This document shows, piece after piece, positions 1 through 10,091 of a DNA stretch of 64,000 bases. The notes beneath the pieces were generated by a model that was not told the origin of the DNA, did not search any database, and saw only the letters and a program-made list of their open reading frames with translations. Made by a program: the position numbers and the translations under genes. Numbering within the stretch: the first letter of the stretch is position 1; each line of letters starts with the position of its first letter. The DNA lies in assembly GCA_028689615.1 (NCBI GenBank), contig JAQVCV010000005.1, positions 1-64,000 on the forward strand. The letters run 5' to 3'. The stretch is from Bacteroidales bacterium. GTDB taxonomy: Bacteria; Bacteroidota; Bacteroidia; Bacteroidales; TTA-H9.

Positions 1-1267
1 GATCACTGCCTACACTGAAAACGCCGACAGGGCCTATGAGGTGGCGGCCATGTACCGCAAAGCGGGAATACCCGTGGTGATGGGGGGCATACACGCCTCG
101 ATGTGTCCCGACGAGGCACTCGATTATGTTGATTCGGTGGTGGTGGGCGAGGCCGAACTCGTGTGGCCCCAATTGCTCAACGATTTCATTGCCGGCAGGA
201 TGGAGCGGTTGTACAGAGCCAACGGCTATGCCGACCTTGCCACCATTCCTCATGCCCGTCACGACCTTTTTCACCCGTCGTATTGGTTCAGAATCATTCA
301 AACATCGAGGGGATGCCCCTACGATTGCGACTTCTGCACGGTTACGGCATTCAACGGCAAGAGATTCAGAATGCGGCCGGTGGAGGATGTCCTCGACGAA
401 ATTGAACAAAACCAGGGGAAATTCAAAAGCTACATCTTTGCCGACGACAACCTGATTGGCAACACGCCATCGCAACGCGAAAGAGCCTTGCAACTCTTTA
501 AAGGCATCGTGCAACGGGGCATTAAAATACAGTGGTTCACCCAGGTAACCATCGACGTGGCCGAATATCCCGAGTTGCTCTACTGGGCCCGAAAGAGCGG
601 TTGCCGCATCATGCTGGTTGGCATCGAGGCCGAAACCATGGAGGGACTCGACTCGATGAACAAAGTGGTAAACAAACGCAAAGGTGGAATAGCCTACTAC
701 CGCAAAGCATTTAAAATCATCAACAAACACGGCATATCGGTACTGGGTACCTTTATCCTCGGACTCGAAACCGATGGGCCGCAAGATATCAGGAACAGAG
801 CCAAGTTCATCGTGAAATCGAGGGTTGATGCAGTTCAATGCTCCATCCTGACTCCTTTCCCCGGAACCAGGCTCTACAAAAGACTCAACGAGCAGGGAAG
901 AATTGCCTGCACCGAATTTCCATCAGACTGGCACTATTTCCGATTCATGGATCAGGCCTATTACAACGCCCAAATGTCGCCACAACAAATGGCCGAAGAG
1001 ATTGAAGCAGCCTGGCGCAAAATATATTTTCTCCCGTTTGTTTATTACAAATTCTTCAGAACCTGGTGGGCAACCCGATCGTGGGCGGCAGCCATGTGGG
1101 CTTTTGGAGGAAACCTGCGTTACCGGCGCGATGTGTTGCAACGACCGGTGCGAAGAGTGTTCAACCAACAACCACAAACTGAAAACCTCGATTTACAAGG
1201 ATCATCTGTCAGCATCTCCTCCATCGCCGATAAAGACAACAAACATCAAAAGGATATGCCCTTCTGA
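1..1267 (+). CDS. B12-binding domain radical SAM protein (5' truncated by window edge)
   Basis: ORF open to the window edge; VVMGGIHASMCPDEAL (B12-binding) and TSRGCPYDCDFCTV (CxxxCxxC radical SAM). Confidence 0.9.
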   Translation, partial: ITAYTENADRAYEVAAMYRKAGIPVVMGGIHASMCPDEALDYVDSVVVGEAELVWPQLLNDFIAGRMERLYRANGYADLATIPHARHDLFHPSYWFRIIQTSRGCPYDCDFCTVTAFNGKRFRMRPVEDVLDEIEQNQGKFKSYIFADDNLIGNTPSQRERALQLFKGIVQRGIKIQWFTQVTIDVAEYPELLYWARKSGCRIMLVGIEAETMEGLDSMNKVVNKRKGGIAYYRKAFKIINKHGISVLGTFILGLETDGPQDIRNRAKFIVKSRVDAVQCSILTPFPGTRLYKRLNEQGRIACTEFPSDWHYFRFMDQAYYNAQMSPQQMAEEIEAAWRKIYFLPFVYYKFFRTWWATRSWAAAMWAFGGNLRYRRDVLQRPVRRVFNQQPQTENLDLQGSSVSISSIADKDNKHQKDMPF

Positions 1268-1562
1268 GCCCCCCAATCTCTTACGACATCACCATGCAGG
1301 CATGCGCAACAAAACTTTTTTGAAAAAGCCAGCTTGGTGCCTTTAAAGCAGATTGGTGCCGCCACACTTCATAATTCGCTACCCGACAGGAGTCCACCCG
1401 ATTCAGCTCTTGCTGTTAATTCTTTTCACACAAAACCACTTTAAAACCAGTGCCCGATTCGGCACTTAAAAAAACACCCTTACCTGTCGTCTCCGCGAAC
1501 AGGTTTGATAGTATCTTTGCGGGTGACATTTTTTTGTTTTAACCTTAAAAACCCCATTTATT

Positions 1563-2087
1563 ATGTTGTTACGTCATGTTGAGCCCTCGGAGGCTACAGG
1601 TCGTGTGGCCGAGGTTTATGCAGCCATGCAGAGTGCTATGGGAATGGTTCCCAATGCTTTTAAGATGTATAGCGTGAGCGAAGACCTGCTGGTGAAGCAA
1701 TACGAAGGACTGGTTTATTTCATGAGCCAGACCGGTTTAAGCGGCAAGTTGCTGGCATTCATCAGGCTTCTGGTTTCGTTCAGAGAGAGCTGCGACTATT
1801 GCATCGGGATCAATACCGGCATTTTGATGCAGTATGGTGTATTGCCCGAGCAGATTCCTGCCATCAGAGACAATCCTTCGCTTGCCCCCCTGCCTGCCAA
1901 CGAACTGGCCTTGCTTCTGTTTGTGCTAAAGGCTGTGAACACCCCCGAACAGGTTACCGAAGAGGATGTGAAACCCATCAGGATTGTAGGTTGGGACGAC
2001 CGCCAGATTTTCGAGGCAACCTTCCACGGGTCGATGCAGGTAGCCTCCGACCGCATGCTCGTGGCCTTTAAAGTGGAAGCCGACTAA
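1563..2087 (+). CDS. carboxymuconolactone decarboxylase / AhpD-like family protein
   Basis: RESCDYCIGINTG CxxC motif in AhpD-like context. Confidence 0.8.
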   Translation: MLLRHVEPSEATGRVAEVYAAMQSAMGMVPNAFKMYSVSEDLLVKQYEGLVYFMSQTGLSGKLLAFIRLLVSFRESCDYCIGINTGILMQYGVLPEQIPAIRDNPSLAPLPANELALLLFVLKAVNTPEQVTEEDVKPIRIVGWDDRQIFEATFHGSMQVASDRMLVAFKVEAD

Positions 2088-2854
2088 GCCTTCCTCCTAC
2101 CAAACACAAACCGGCTTTCGTCCGACAGCGACGGCTCGTAAAGGTACCCCCCGGTATCAAACGCCTTCAGATGTTCAGGATCGGAGAGCCGGTTTTGTAT
2201 TATAAAACGGCTCATGGCCCCGCGCGCTTGCTTGGCATACACTGCCACCACACTGTATTTTCCCTGTTTATAATCCATGAACACGGGGGTTACAACCCTG
2301 GTTGACTTTTTTAAATGAGGTGTAAGAACCTTGCTGTACTCCCCTGAAGCCAAATTGACAACCAGGTTATCGCCCTGATCGGCAAGATCTTCCTCAAGCC
2401 TGAAAGCAATTTTTTCTTTCCAAAAGGCGTAAAGATCGGAGGCTCCTTTGGTTTTCAGGGGTGCTCCCATCTCGAGCCGGTAGGGCAGCATGGCATCAAA
2501 AGGGCGCAGCAATCCGTAAAGCCCACTTAAAACGCGCAGATGATTCTGTGCGAAATTCAACTCTTCCAAGCTCAACGTCGTTGCCTGCAAGCCATTAAAC
2601 ACTTCGCCATTAAACCCTGCCAAAGCGTGAACCCATCCCTTCACCGGAGGAAAATGCCAGTCGGCAATTCGCTGAAAAGTATTCATAGCCAAGGGTCTGC
2701 TGATTTTCATCAGCACTTGCAACTGTTCAGGAGTGAAGGCTCGCAAGGTTTCTATCAGTTTCCCGGCTTCTTCGGGAAAGAGCAGTGACGAAGCGGCAGT
2801 GTCGAAACGTCGGGTTTCGTCGATTCGTTTGGCGGGCGAGAGGATGGCTATCAT
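2084..2854 (-). CDS. yaaA: YaaA family peroxide stress protein
   Basis: MIAILSPAKRID start; VVNLASGEYSKVL and FMDYKQGKYSVVAVYAKQARG motifs; start trimmed from ORF 2084..2908. Confidence 0.9.
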   Translation of the reverse strand: MIAILSPAKRIDETRRFDTAASSLLFPEEAGKLIETLRAFTPEQLQVLMKISRPLAMNTFQRIADWHFPPVKGWVHALAGFNGEVFNGLQATTLSLEELNFAQNHLRVLSGLYGLLRPFDAMLPYRLEMGAPLKTKGASDLYAFWKEKIAFRLEEDLADQGDNLVVNLASGEYSKVLTPHLKKSTRVVTPVFMDYKQGKYSVVAVYAKQARGAMSRFIIQNRLSDPEHLKAFDTGGYLYEPSLSDESRFVFGRRKA

Positions 2855-2961
2855 GAAAAGTAAAATTTGGGAAAAACGAAAATCTTGAAATGTGCGGGAA
2901 ACGAACAACCTGCCAATGAGATAAGTTCAAAAAAAGCCGGGCGAACCCGGCTTTCAATCAG

Positions 2962-4971
2962 TTAAAACTTAATGCTGTCAATAAGCGTATCGTCGGCCAA
3001 GTTGGGGAGTGTTACTTTAAGAAGGGGTTCGGCCTCCATGGCCCGTTTGATGGCAAAAACGGCCTCTTTGTTTCTGGCCCACGAACGGCGCGAGATGCCG
3101 TTGTTCACATCCCAGAACAACATGCTTTTCAGACGTCGCGAAGCGTCGGCAGAGCCATCGAGCACCATCCCGAACCCGCCGTTGATTACTTCGCCCCAGC
3201 CCACGCCACCACCGTTGTGGATCGATACCCAGGTGGCTCCGCGGAAGGAGTCGCCAATTACGTTGTGGATGGCCATATCGGCGGTGAATGCAGAGCCGTC
3301 GTAGATGTTGGAGGTTTCGCGGAAGGGGCTGTCGGTACCCGACACGTCGTGGTGATCGCGGCCCAAAACCACGGGGCCTTTCATGCGACCATCGGCCAGA
3401 GCCTGGTTGAAGGCTTCGGCAATCCGGGTTCTTCCTTCTGCATCGGCATAGAGGATTCGGGCCTGCGAGCCCACCACCAGCCTGTTTTCTTCAGCCTGCC
3501 TGATCCACACCAGGTTGTCGTTAATTTGTCCTTTGATTTCATCGGGAGCTGAAGTCAGCATCTCTTCCAGAATGTCGGCGGCAATCTGATCGGTCAGGCG
3601 CAGGTCGGCCGGATCGGACGAAGTGCAAACCCAACGGAAAGGGCCAAACCCGTAGTCGAAACACATGGGTCCCATGATGTCCTGCACATAGGAGGGGTAG
3701 CGGAAGAGACCGTCGGCACGGAAAATATCGGCACCGGCGCGACCCGATTCGAGCAGAAACGCGTTGCCGTAGTCGAAGAAATACATGCCGCGGGCTGTAA
3801 GCTTGTTGATGGCCGCCACCTGCCGGCGAAGCGATTCGTGCACCTTCTGTTTGAAAAGATCGGGGTCTTCGGCCATCATCCGGTTCGACTCTTCGTAGGT
3901 TAGTCCGGCAGGATAGTAGCCTCCGGCCCACGGGTTGTGCAACGAGGTTTGGTCGCTGCCCAGATCCACTTTAACATTCTCTTCGGCAAGCCGCTCCCAC
4001 AGGTCAACAATGTTGCCCAGGTAGGCCAGCGAAACGGCCTCTTTGTTGTTGACAGCCCGACGAATACGCGAGATAAGTTCGTCGATGTTCTCGTGCAGTT
4101 CGTTCACCCATCCCTGCTCAAATCTTTTGCGGGCAGCCATGGGATTCACTTCGGCCACCACGCCCACCACGCCGGCTATCACGGCAGCTTTGGGTTGGGC
4201 TCCCGACATGCCGCCCAGACCCGAGGTAACAAACAACTTACCAGCCAGACTCTCGCCAGGCCCTGCCTGCATCCGTCCGGCATTGAGCACCGTGATGGTG
4301 GTGCCGTGCACTATACCCTGCGGACCGATGTACATGAACGAACCGGCGGTCATTTGCCCGTATTGCGATACGCCCAGCGCATTGAATCGTTCCCAGTCGT
4401 CGGGTTTGGAATAATTGGGGATTACCATGCCGTTGGTCACCACCACGCGCGGGGCATCGGGATGCGAAGGGAACAGGCCCATGGGATGACCGGAGTACAA
4501 CACCAGGGTTTGGTGATCGGTCATGGTGGCCAGGTATTTCATGGTGAGGAGGTATTGAGCCCAGTTCTGAAACACGGCGCCATTACCACCGTAGGTGATG
4601 AGTTCGTGGGGATGTTGTGCCACGGCATCGTCGAGGTTGTTGCTAAGCATCAGCATGATGGCAGCCGCCTGCGACGATTGGTGGGGATAATCGTTGACGG
4701 AGCGGGCAAAAATCTTGTAGTCGGGGCGGAAACGGTACATGTAAATCCGGCCATAGTCGCTGAGTTCCCGCGCGAACTCGGGAGCCAGAACTGCATGGTG
4801 GCGGGGATCGAAATAGCGAAGGGCATTGCGCAGGGCAAGTTTTTTTTCAGCCGGGGTGAGTATCTCCTTTCTTTTTGGAGCGTGGTTGACCGACCGATCG
4901 TAGGGTTTGGGCTCAGGAAGTACATCAGGAATACCCTGAAGAATAGCTTTCTGAAAACTGGTGATTTCCAT
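2962..4971 (-). CDS. hutU: urocanate hydratase
   Basis: YGGNGAVFQNWAQYLLTMKYLATMTDHQTLVLYSGHPMGLFPSH; GRDHHDVSGTDSPFRETSNIYDGSA; length 669 aa. Confidence 0.93.
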   Translation of the reverse strand: MEITSFQKAILQGIPDVLPEPKPYDRSVNHAPKRKEILTPAEKKLALRNALRYFDPRHHAVLAPEFARELSDYGRIYMYRFRPDYKIFARSVNDYPHQSSQAAAIMLMLSNNLDDAVAQHPHELITYGGNGAVFQNWAQYLLTMKYLATMTDHQTLVLYSGHPMGLFPSHPDAPRVVVTNGMVIPNYSKPDDWERFNALGVSQYGQMTAGSFMYIGPQGIVHGTTITVLNAGRMQAGPGESLAGKLFVTSGLGGMSGAQPKAAVIAGVVGVVAEVNPMAARKRFEQGWVNELHENIDELISRIRRAVNNKEAVSLAYLGNIVDLWERLAEENVKVDLGSDQTSLHNPWAGGYYPAGLTYEESNRMMAEDPDLFKQKVHESLRRQVAAINKLTARGMYFFDYGNAFLLESGRAGADIFRADGLFRYPSYVQDIMGPMCFDYGFGPFRWVCTSSDPADLRLTDQIAADILEEMLTSAPDEIKGQINDNLVWIRQAEENRLVVGSQARILYADAEGRTRIAEAFNQALADGRMKGPVVLGRDHHDVSGTDSPFRETSNIYDGSAFTADMAIHNVIGDSFRGATWVSIHNGGGVGWGEVINGGFGMVLDGSADASRRLKSMLFWDVNNGISRRSWARNKEAVFAIKRAMEAEPLLKVTLPNLADDTLIDSIKF

Positions 4972-5024
4972 TTGGCTTAAAGTATTGGTGATTTTAAAGA
5001 ATAATGACTTGAAAACAAGAGCAA

Positions 5025-5639
5025 TCAGATGCTGTCGGGGGCATTTTTCACGATCTGGTAAAGGAATTCGCGAGCCCTGAAAAGTTGGGCTTTCACGGTG
5101 CCGAGAGGCAGATCGAGTTCCACGGCAATTTCCTCGTAACTAAGCTCTTTGAAGTAGCGCATCTCAACCAGCATCCGGTAGTGAGGTTTGAGTCGTTCGA
5201 CGATGGCCCGCATCAACTGGATTTTTTGTTTGATGATAAACGACTCTTCGGGGTCGGGCGTTTCGGCAGCAACCTTGTGGTGGATGGTATAATCCTCGTC
5301 GCCGTCGGAACCGATTGGCTGGTCGAGCGATACGATGTTTTTTCTTTTGCGGCGGATGAAATCGATGCAGTTGTTGCTGGCTATCTTGAAAAGCCAGGTG
5401 CTGAAAGCGTAGTTGGGGGTGTATTGGTGCAGGTTGCGAAAGGCTTTCCCGAAGGCTTCGATGGTAAGGTCTTCAGCATCGGTTGGGTCGTTGGTCATTT
5501 TCAGCAACAGGAAATAGAGCGAATCGCGGTAGTTCTTCATCAACTCGGCATAAGCCCGCTGATCGCCCTTGTGAAGAGCGGCCTGAACCAGTTGGTAATC
5601 GCGACTGGCTTTCTCGGTCATATTTGAGCTTACTTCCAT
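5025..5639 (-). CDS. RNA polymerase sigma factor, ECF / sigma-70 family
   Basis: Region 2 DAEDLTIEAFGKAFRNLHQY and region 4 LSYEEIAVELDLPLGTVKAQLFRARE. Confidence 0.9.
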   Translation of the reverse strand: MEVSSNMTEKASRDYQLVQAALHKGDQRAYAELMKNYRDSLYFLLLKMTNDPTDAEDLTIEAFGKAFRNLHQYTPNYAFSTWLFKIASNNCIDFIRRKRKNIVSLDQPIGSDGDEDYTIHHKVAAETPDPEESFIIKQKIQLMRAIVERLKPHYRMLVEMRYFKELSYEEIAVELDLPLGTVKAQLFRAREFLYQIVKNAPDSI

Positions 5640-6766
5640 TTTCCCTGTCTGAAGAGTGGGTTGGTGAACATGATAAGCGGATTTACCAACAAGGTAAAAA
5701 CTTCCAGAAATGGCGAAATTAACAAGAAATTGCGTTCATGAAGCCTGTTCATCCATTTTTTTAAGATAAAAATTTGCATGGCAAACCTTAACAATGCGCC
5801 ACCAGCCACTACAGGCCACTGGTAAAGCACTGACAACAAATAGATTAAAGCTACATAAAAAAGAACCTGAATGCCACTGTAGGAAGCCAATACCATTTTG
5901 TGCTTTTGTTTGTAAAATTTTCCGGTGGTGAGGTGACGTCGCTTTTGCTTCACCCATTGAATGAACGACTGTTTGGGGCGACTTATGGTACGGTTGTTCA
6001 TACCGGCTATCACGCTTGTATTCCGTTTATTAGCAACCTGATTCACGAAAAGGTCGTCGTCGCCCGACACCACTCTGTAGTGCGAGATGAACCCGTTGTT
6101 GCGGTAAAAAAGGGATTTGGTATAGGAGAGGTTGCGTCCAACGCCCATGTAAGGGAGCCCGATTTTGGCCCACGAGAGGTATTGGATGGCGGTATGGAGG
6201 GTGTCGAACCTGATCAGTTTGTTGAGCAGGCCGGGTTGAGTTTCATAGGCACCATAGCCCAGAACAATTTCGGTATTTTGTCCATATCCTGCTACCATCT
6301 GGCTTATCCACAAATCGGTAGCAGGGCGGCAGTCGGCATCAGCAAGAAGCAACACCTCGTGACTAGCCGACTTGATGCCAATACTCAGGGGAAATTTTTT
6401 CCCTACAAAGAAATTCGGACGCTCGATGAGGTTGACCACCTTCAGGCGCGGATTCTCTTCTGCCATGATTTTGAGGAGGTAATAGGTATCGTCGTCGGAG
6501 GCATCGTTCACCACCACAACTTCAAAATCGGGATAATCTTGCTGAAGGAAATGGGGCAGGTTGTTTTTCAGGTTCCCTGCCTCGTTTTTAGCACAAATCA
6601 CCACCGAAACGGGTGGTTTAGCGCCGTGTTGCACCTCTTTGGCCCAAACCGGACGACTGAAAACGAAGGAATAAACAACCAGATGCAGAAAAACTGCTGC
6701 CAGAAAAAGGACAAAAACCGCGAATTGAATGTTATCGATGGTCATACCTGCTAATGTTGGCTGCAA
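5630..6766 (-). CDS. glycosyltransferase family 2 membrane protein
   Basis: VSVVICAKNEAGNLKNNLPHFLQQDYPDFEVVVVNDASDD; DADCRP; C-terminal TM segments. Confidence 0.88.
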   Translation of the reverse strand: MQPTLAGMTIDNIQFAVFVLFLAAVFLHLVVYSFVFSRPVWAKEVQHGAKPPVSVVICAKNEAGNLKNNLPHFLQQDYPDFEVVVVNDASDDDTYYLLKIMAEENPRLKVVNLIERPNFFVGKKFPLSIGIKSASHEVLLLADADCRPATDLWISQMVAGYGQNTEIVLGYGAYETQPGLLNKLIRFDTLHTAIQYLSWAKIGLPYMGVGRNLSYTKSLFYRNNGFISHYRVVSGDDDLFVNQVANKRNTSVIAGMNNRTISRPKQSFIQWVKQKRRHLTTGKFYKQKHKMVLASYSGIQVLFYVALIYLLSVLYQWPVVAGGALLRFAMQIFILKKWMNRLHERNFLLISPFLEVFTLLVNPLIMFTNPLFRQGKWK

Positions 6767-6884
6767 AGATAAAGCAAACCTTCAAGTCTGAAAAAAGAAA
6801 TATGCTGCCGGCGGCCCAAAGCCCGGTGGCGTTAAACAGAAGGTTGGTGTAAATGGGGTAACGTGATGACCTGTTAATCAACAA

Positions 6885-6908
6885 AAAACCACCCGTTTGG
6901 GTGGTTTT
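6885..6908 (-). terminator. Rho-independent terminator downstream of tRNA-Arg
   Basis: aaaaccaccc gttt gggtggtttt hairpin followed by T-run on minus strand. Confidence 0.7.
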
Positions 6909-6913
6909 ACCTG

Positions 6914-6987
6914 TGATCCGGATAGGATTCGAACCTATGACCCGCAGCTTAGAAGGCTGCTGCTCTATCCAACTGAGCTACCGGACC
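6914..6987 (-). tRNA. tRNA-Arg(TCT)
   Basis: Reverse complement folds as GGTCCGG..GCTCAGTTGGATAGAGC..CTTCTAA..TTCGAAT..CCGGATC; 74 nt. Confidence 0.93.
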
Positions 6988-7149
6988 GTTTGCATCTTTT
7001 CGACCACCGGAGGTGATTTTTTCCCGATCTCACCATTCAATACCGGCTGAAGGAGTTCGCCACGGGGTCTGAAACAGGCGGCAAAATTAAACAATTCAAC
7101 AGAAACCACAAAAAAAGAGGGAAAAAACCTGATAGGGTCTAAAAAAACA

Positions 7150-7186
7150 GGGGCCGACTCCTGGTTGGTTCACAAGAGTCAGCCCC
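7150..7186 (-). terminator. Terminator after LruC-domain gene
   Basis: ggggccgactc...gagtcagcccc stem, T-run on minus strand. Confidence 0.6.
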
Positions 7187-7207
7187 AATTAAAATCAGAC
7201 GTAGTGT

Positions 7208-9226
7208 TTAGTAAATATTTTGTTGGTTGCGGTAACCCGACTGGTTTTCGTACCAATCGTAAAACTGTTGGCCACTGCTTTCGGCCCATTGGCCAAATTT
7301 CAGGTAGGCTTCGGTTATTTCGGTTTGCTCGTTGGGATAATCAAACACGTCGAGAATGTTGATAGCCCAGGGAAGGTTGGAGGCAGTTTTGTAGTACCTG
7401 CCTGAAGCTGGCACCGAGCTATCGTCGCCTGTACCGAAGAAGGAACTGGCTGCCAATTGTGTGGGTGCATTGTTGGGGAGGTGCACTTCGCGGCCGCGAT
7501 CCTGATTCACGAAAATGAAGGGGTTGAACGGGGGCGAACCTAGTGCAGCCGCGGTTTGCGGGGTGGAAAACTCGATGTTGAGCGACAGTGGGATGGGTTC
7601 AACCCAGGTGGCACCCGGGGTAGTGTTTACCCCAACACCGGTTCCAGGGTATTGCAACAGATTGCCCGAGTTGCTAAACACGATCACCGTGGCCAGATCC
7701 TGACCGGCTTCCGTTCCGTTGGCACGTGTCTGAATAAGGTTGCCCGACAACAGATTCCCACTTACGCTGGCAACCACATTCTGATTGACAGGCCATTGCA
7801 CGCCAAATCCGTTCCTGTAGTTTGCGCCCGTGGCAGTAAGAATGTAGGTTCCCTCGATGTTAACGATGTTGTTTCCGGCATTTTTCACCTGCTTGTAGCG
7901 GTATTTCACCACCACATCGTTGAAATCGTAATCGCCCTGGTTGGGCCAGAAATCCTCGAAAGCCAGGGTGGCGTAGCCGTTTTCTGAGGGGTAATATTGA
8001 TTAAAAGCTCGTGCCGGATCGTTGGGATACTCGTCGAAATTGTCGCTCACCCCGTCGTTGTCGGTATCGGTTGCGGTGTAAGTCACCACAGGCATGTTGG
8101 TGGTTTGCACAGCCACTATGGGGTTGCTCAACACGTAGAACATGGCATCGTTGAAGTCGTTGTCGCCACCCAACTGCCTGCGTTGATCTTCGATTCCCAA
8201 CAAAACTATGTCGCGACCAGGGTCGTAAACCTGCACAAACTGCTGTTTTTTAGTCGGGTCGGTTGCCGGGTTGAGTTCCGAATTGGAATAGATCATGTGA
8301 GTTCCGGCAGTAACATTGCCATTCACCCAGCCGTTGGCCATCAACACCCAGCCAATTTCGGTTCCAGCCGGAAACTCGCCCAGCTTCACCTTCATACCCG
8401 AAGTGAGGTAAGGAAACGAGAGGTTGGGAAAAAGGATGGTGATGTTCTGAATATCAGCCGTGGTAGCCGGAGGGCTGCCAGCCGGGTAGGTATAAAACCC
8501 AAGTGCATTCTTCCAACCGGCCCCTTCGTGCACAAAAACGATCCACACCTCGGCTGGTTCGGTGAGCACTGTATTGGTTTCGTTGCCATTGGCCAGATAA
8601 TTTGGATGGTAAGTGGGCACCGGCTGAGATTCGGGGAAGGTGGCATTGATATCGGCCAGAAACGAAGCCGATACCACCTCATATCCAGCCAGATAATTGG
8701 GAACCCCATTGGAATTGAAGGTCCCAAGGTAGCTAAAATTGGGCCACACATTGCCCACCACGGCCGATTTCTCGGCGCTGGCAACTGCCGGACCACCTAC
8801 CACGGCCACCACTTTGCCGTTCTCGATGGTGGCAAGCGTTTCGCCCGGTAAGCCGAGGAAACGGGTGGTGATCCAAACCTGGGTAATGTTTTTGGGCAAA
8901 GGTGAATACACCTGAAGCTGACCATCCATACCGGTATAGCCCGAAAGGAGCAAATCGCCGGAAAGAGCCCCCTCGTCAGACACTTCAAGGGTAAGATAAA
9001 TATCGATTTTCACGAACGGAATTACCTGGTTGGCCGCGTTTAAAGTGGATATTTTAAATTCCACGTTGGTGCTGGTTTGCCAATCAAACTGATCAGAAAC
9101 CACCAACTCATCCATGCGCTTATTCACTTCGGTGGGATCGGGTGTGGAGTCTTCGGTTTTTCGGCACGACGCAGCAATCCCCAAAAGAAGCAGGGCAAAC
9201 AACAAAACGGTATAGATGTTTTTCAT
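7208..9226 (-). CDS. LruC domain-containing lipoprotein
   Basis: Lipobox signal LLLLGIAASC; DTDNDGVSDNFDEYPNDPARAF...YATLAFEDFWPNQGDYDFNDVVVKYRYK typical of LruC. Confidence 0.88.
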   Translation of the reverse strand: MKNIYTVLLFALLLLGIAASCRKTEDSTPDPTEVNKRMDELVVSDQFDWQTSTNVEFKISTLNAANQVIPFVKIDIYLTLEVSDEGALSGDLLLSGYTGMDGQLQVYSPLPKNITQVWITTRFLGLPGETLATIENGKVVAVVGGPAVASAEKSAVVGNVWPNFSYLGTFNSNGVPNYLAGYEVVSASFLADINATFPESQPVPTYHPNYLANGNETNTVLTEPAEVWIVFVHEGAGWKNALGFYTYPAGSPPATTADIQNITILFPNLSFPYLTSGMKVKLGEFPAGTEIGWVLMANGWVNGNVTAGTHMIYSNSELNPATDPTKKQQFVQVYDPGRDIVLLGIEDQRRQLGGDNDFNDAMFYVLSNPIVAVQTTNMPVVTYTATDTDNDGVSDNFDEYPNDPARAFNQYYPSENGYATLAFEDFWPNQGDYDFNDVVVKYRYKQVKNAGNNIVNIEGTYILTATGANYRNGFGVQWPVNQNVVASVSGNLLSGNLIQTRANGTEAGQDLATVIVFSNSGNLLQYPGTGVGVNTTPGATWVEPIPLSLNIEFSTPQTAAALGSPPFNPFIFVNQDRGREVHLPNNAPTQLAASSFFGTGDDSSVPASGRYYKTASNLPWAINILDVFDYPNEQTEITEAYLKFGQWAESSGQQFYDWYENQSGYRNQQNIY

Positions 9227-9360
9227 GACGGTATAGAATTGTAATTTCAATGCAAGATACAAAATAACGGAAACTAAAACAAGACCGAAAGCCGCATTTT
9301 GTAACTGTAACTTTTTATAGCGACTTTGTGGTCAGGCAGCAAATAAGTGGGATTGGCTTT

Positions 9361-9717
9361 TCCCGATAGCTATCGAGGCGTTGGCTGGCCCTGCATTGTT
9401 CCGGTGTCAACCTTTTGGTAAGGAACCTTGACTTTGACCTTGACTGCTTAACCGATTCAAAGAAATTGTTTAAAGCCGATTTAAACAGCGTTTAAAAAGC
9501 TCGCGTCAGCTTGCCAAAGCCAAAGCCAAAGCCAAAAGCCTCCCGATAGCTATCGAGGTGTTGGCTTTTCCGGCATTGATCCGGTATCCACCTTTTGGTA
9601 AGGAACCTTGACTTTGACCTTGACTGCTTAACCGATTCAAAGAAATTGTTTAAAGCCGATTTAAACAGCGTTTAAAAAGCTCGCGTCAGCTTGCCAAAGC
9701 CAAAGCCAAAGCCAAAA
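9361..9717. repeat. Tandem duplication, 180-bp period (two units)
   Basis: 9361-9540 and 9541-9717: positions 9421-9535 and 9601-9715 read identical; begins with tcccgatagctatcgagg palindrome. Confidence 0.9.
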
Positions 9718-9904
9718 AAGTCTGCGAAGTCAGTGTTCTAAACATCACGCGTCAGCCAGCCAAAGCCAAAGCCAAAGCCAAAAGCCTCCCGATAGCTATA
9801 GGCCCCCCCTCTCCCCCCCTTCCTCTCCATAATTGTCTCGTCCAAAAGTTAGCGTATGTCTGAGTTTCCGGCAAATGCCCATCAACAAAAAAGATTTGTG
9901 CCTG

Positions 9905-10070
9905 TTGTTATACCGAATCAACTTGATTTTGCGAAAATAGCTTGCGTCTGGTGGCTCGGTACGATCTTCGTCCCGAGAGTGAAACGATTCGGGATTAACC
10001 GCCTCTAATACCGAAGGATCGGCACTTATAAGGCTCAAATGCTTCGCATTTTCACTAAGACGCGGTATAT
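9905..10070. repeat. Dispersed repeat copy 1 (inverted relative to 37768-38157)
   Basis: ataccgaatcaacttgattttgcgaaaatagcttgcgtctggtggctcggtacg ... aaccgcctctaataccgaaggatcggcacttataaggctcaaatgcttcgcattttcactaagacgcggtata. Confidence 0.85.
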
Positions 10071-10091
10071 GTCCGAAAAAAAGTCACTGTT

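Noticed and set aside
3937-4980. 347-aa plus-strand ORF
   Set aside because: Fully antisense to hutU, a strongly recognisable gene; composition is an antisense artefact.
8392-8796. ORFs on either strand inside the LruC gene
   Set aside because: Overlap a well-supported CDS and lack domains.
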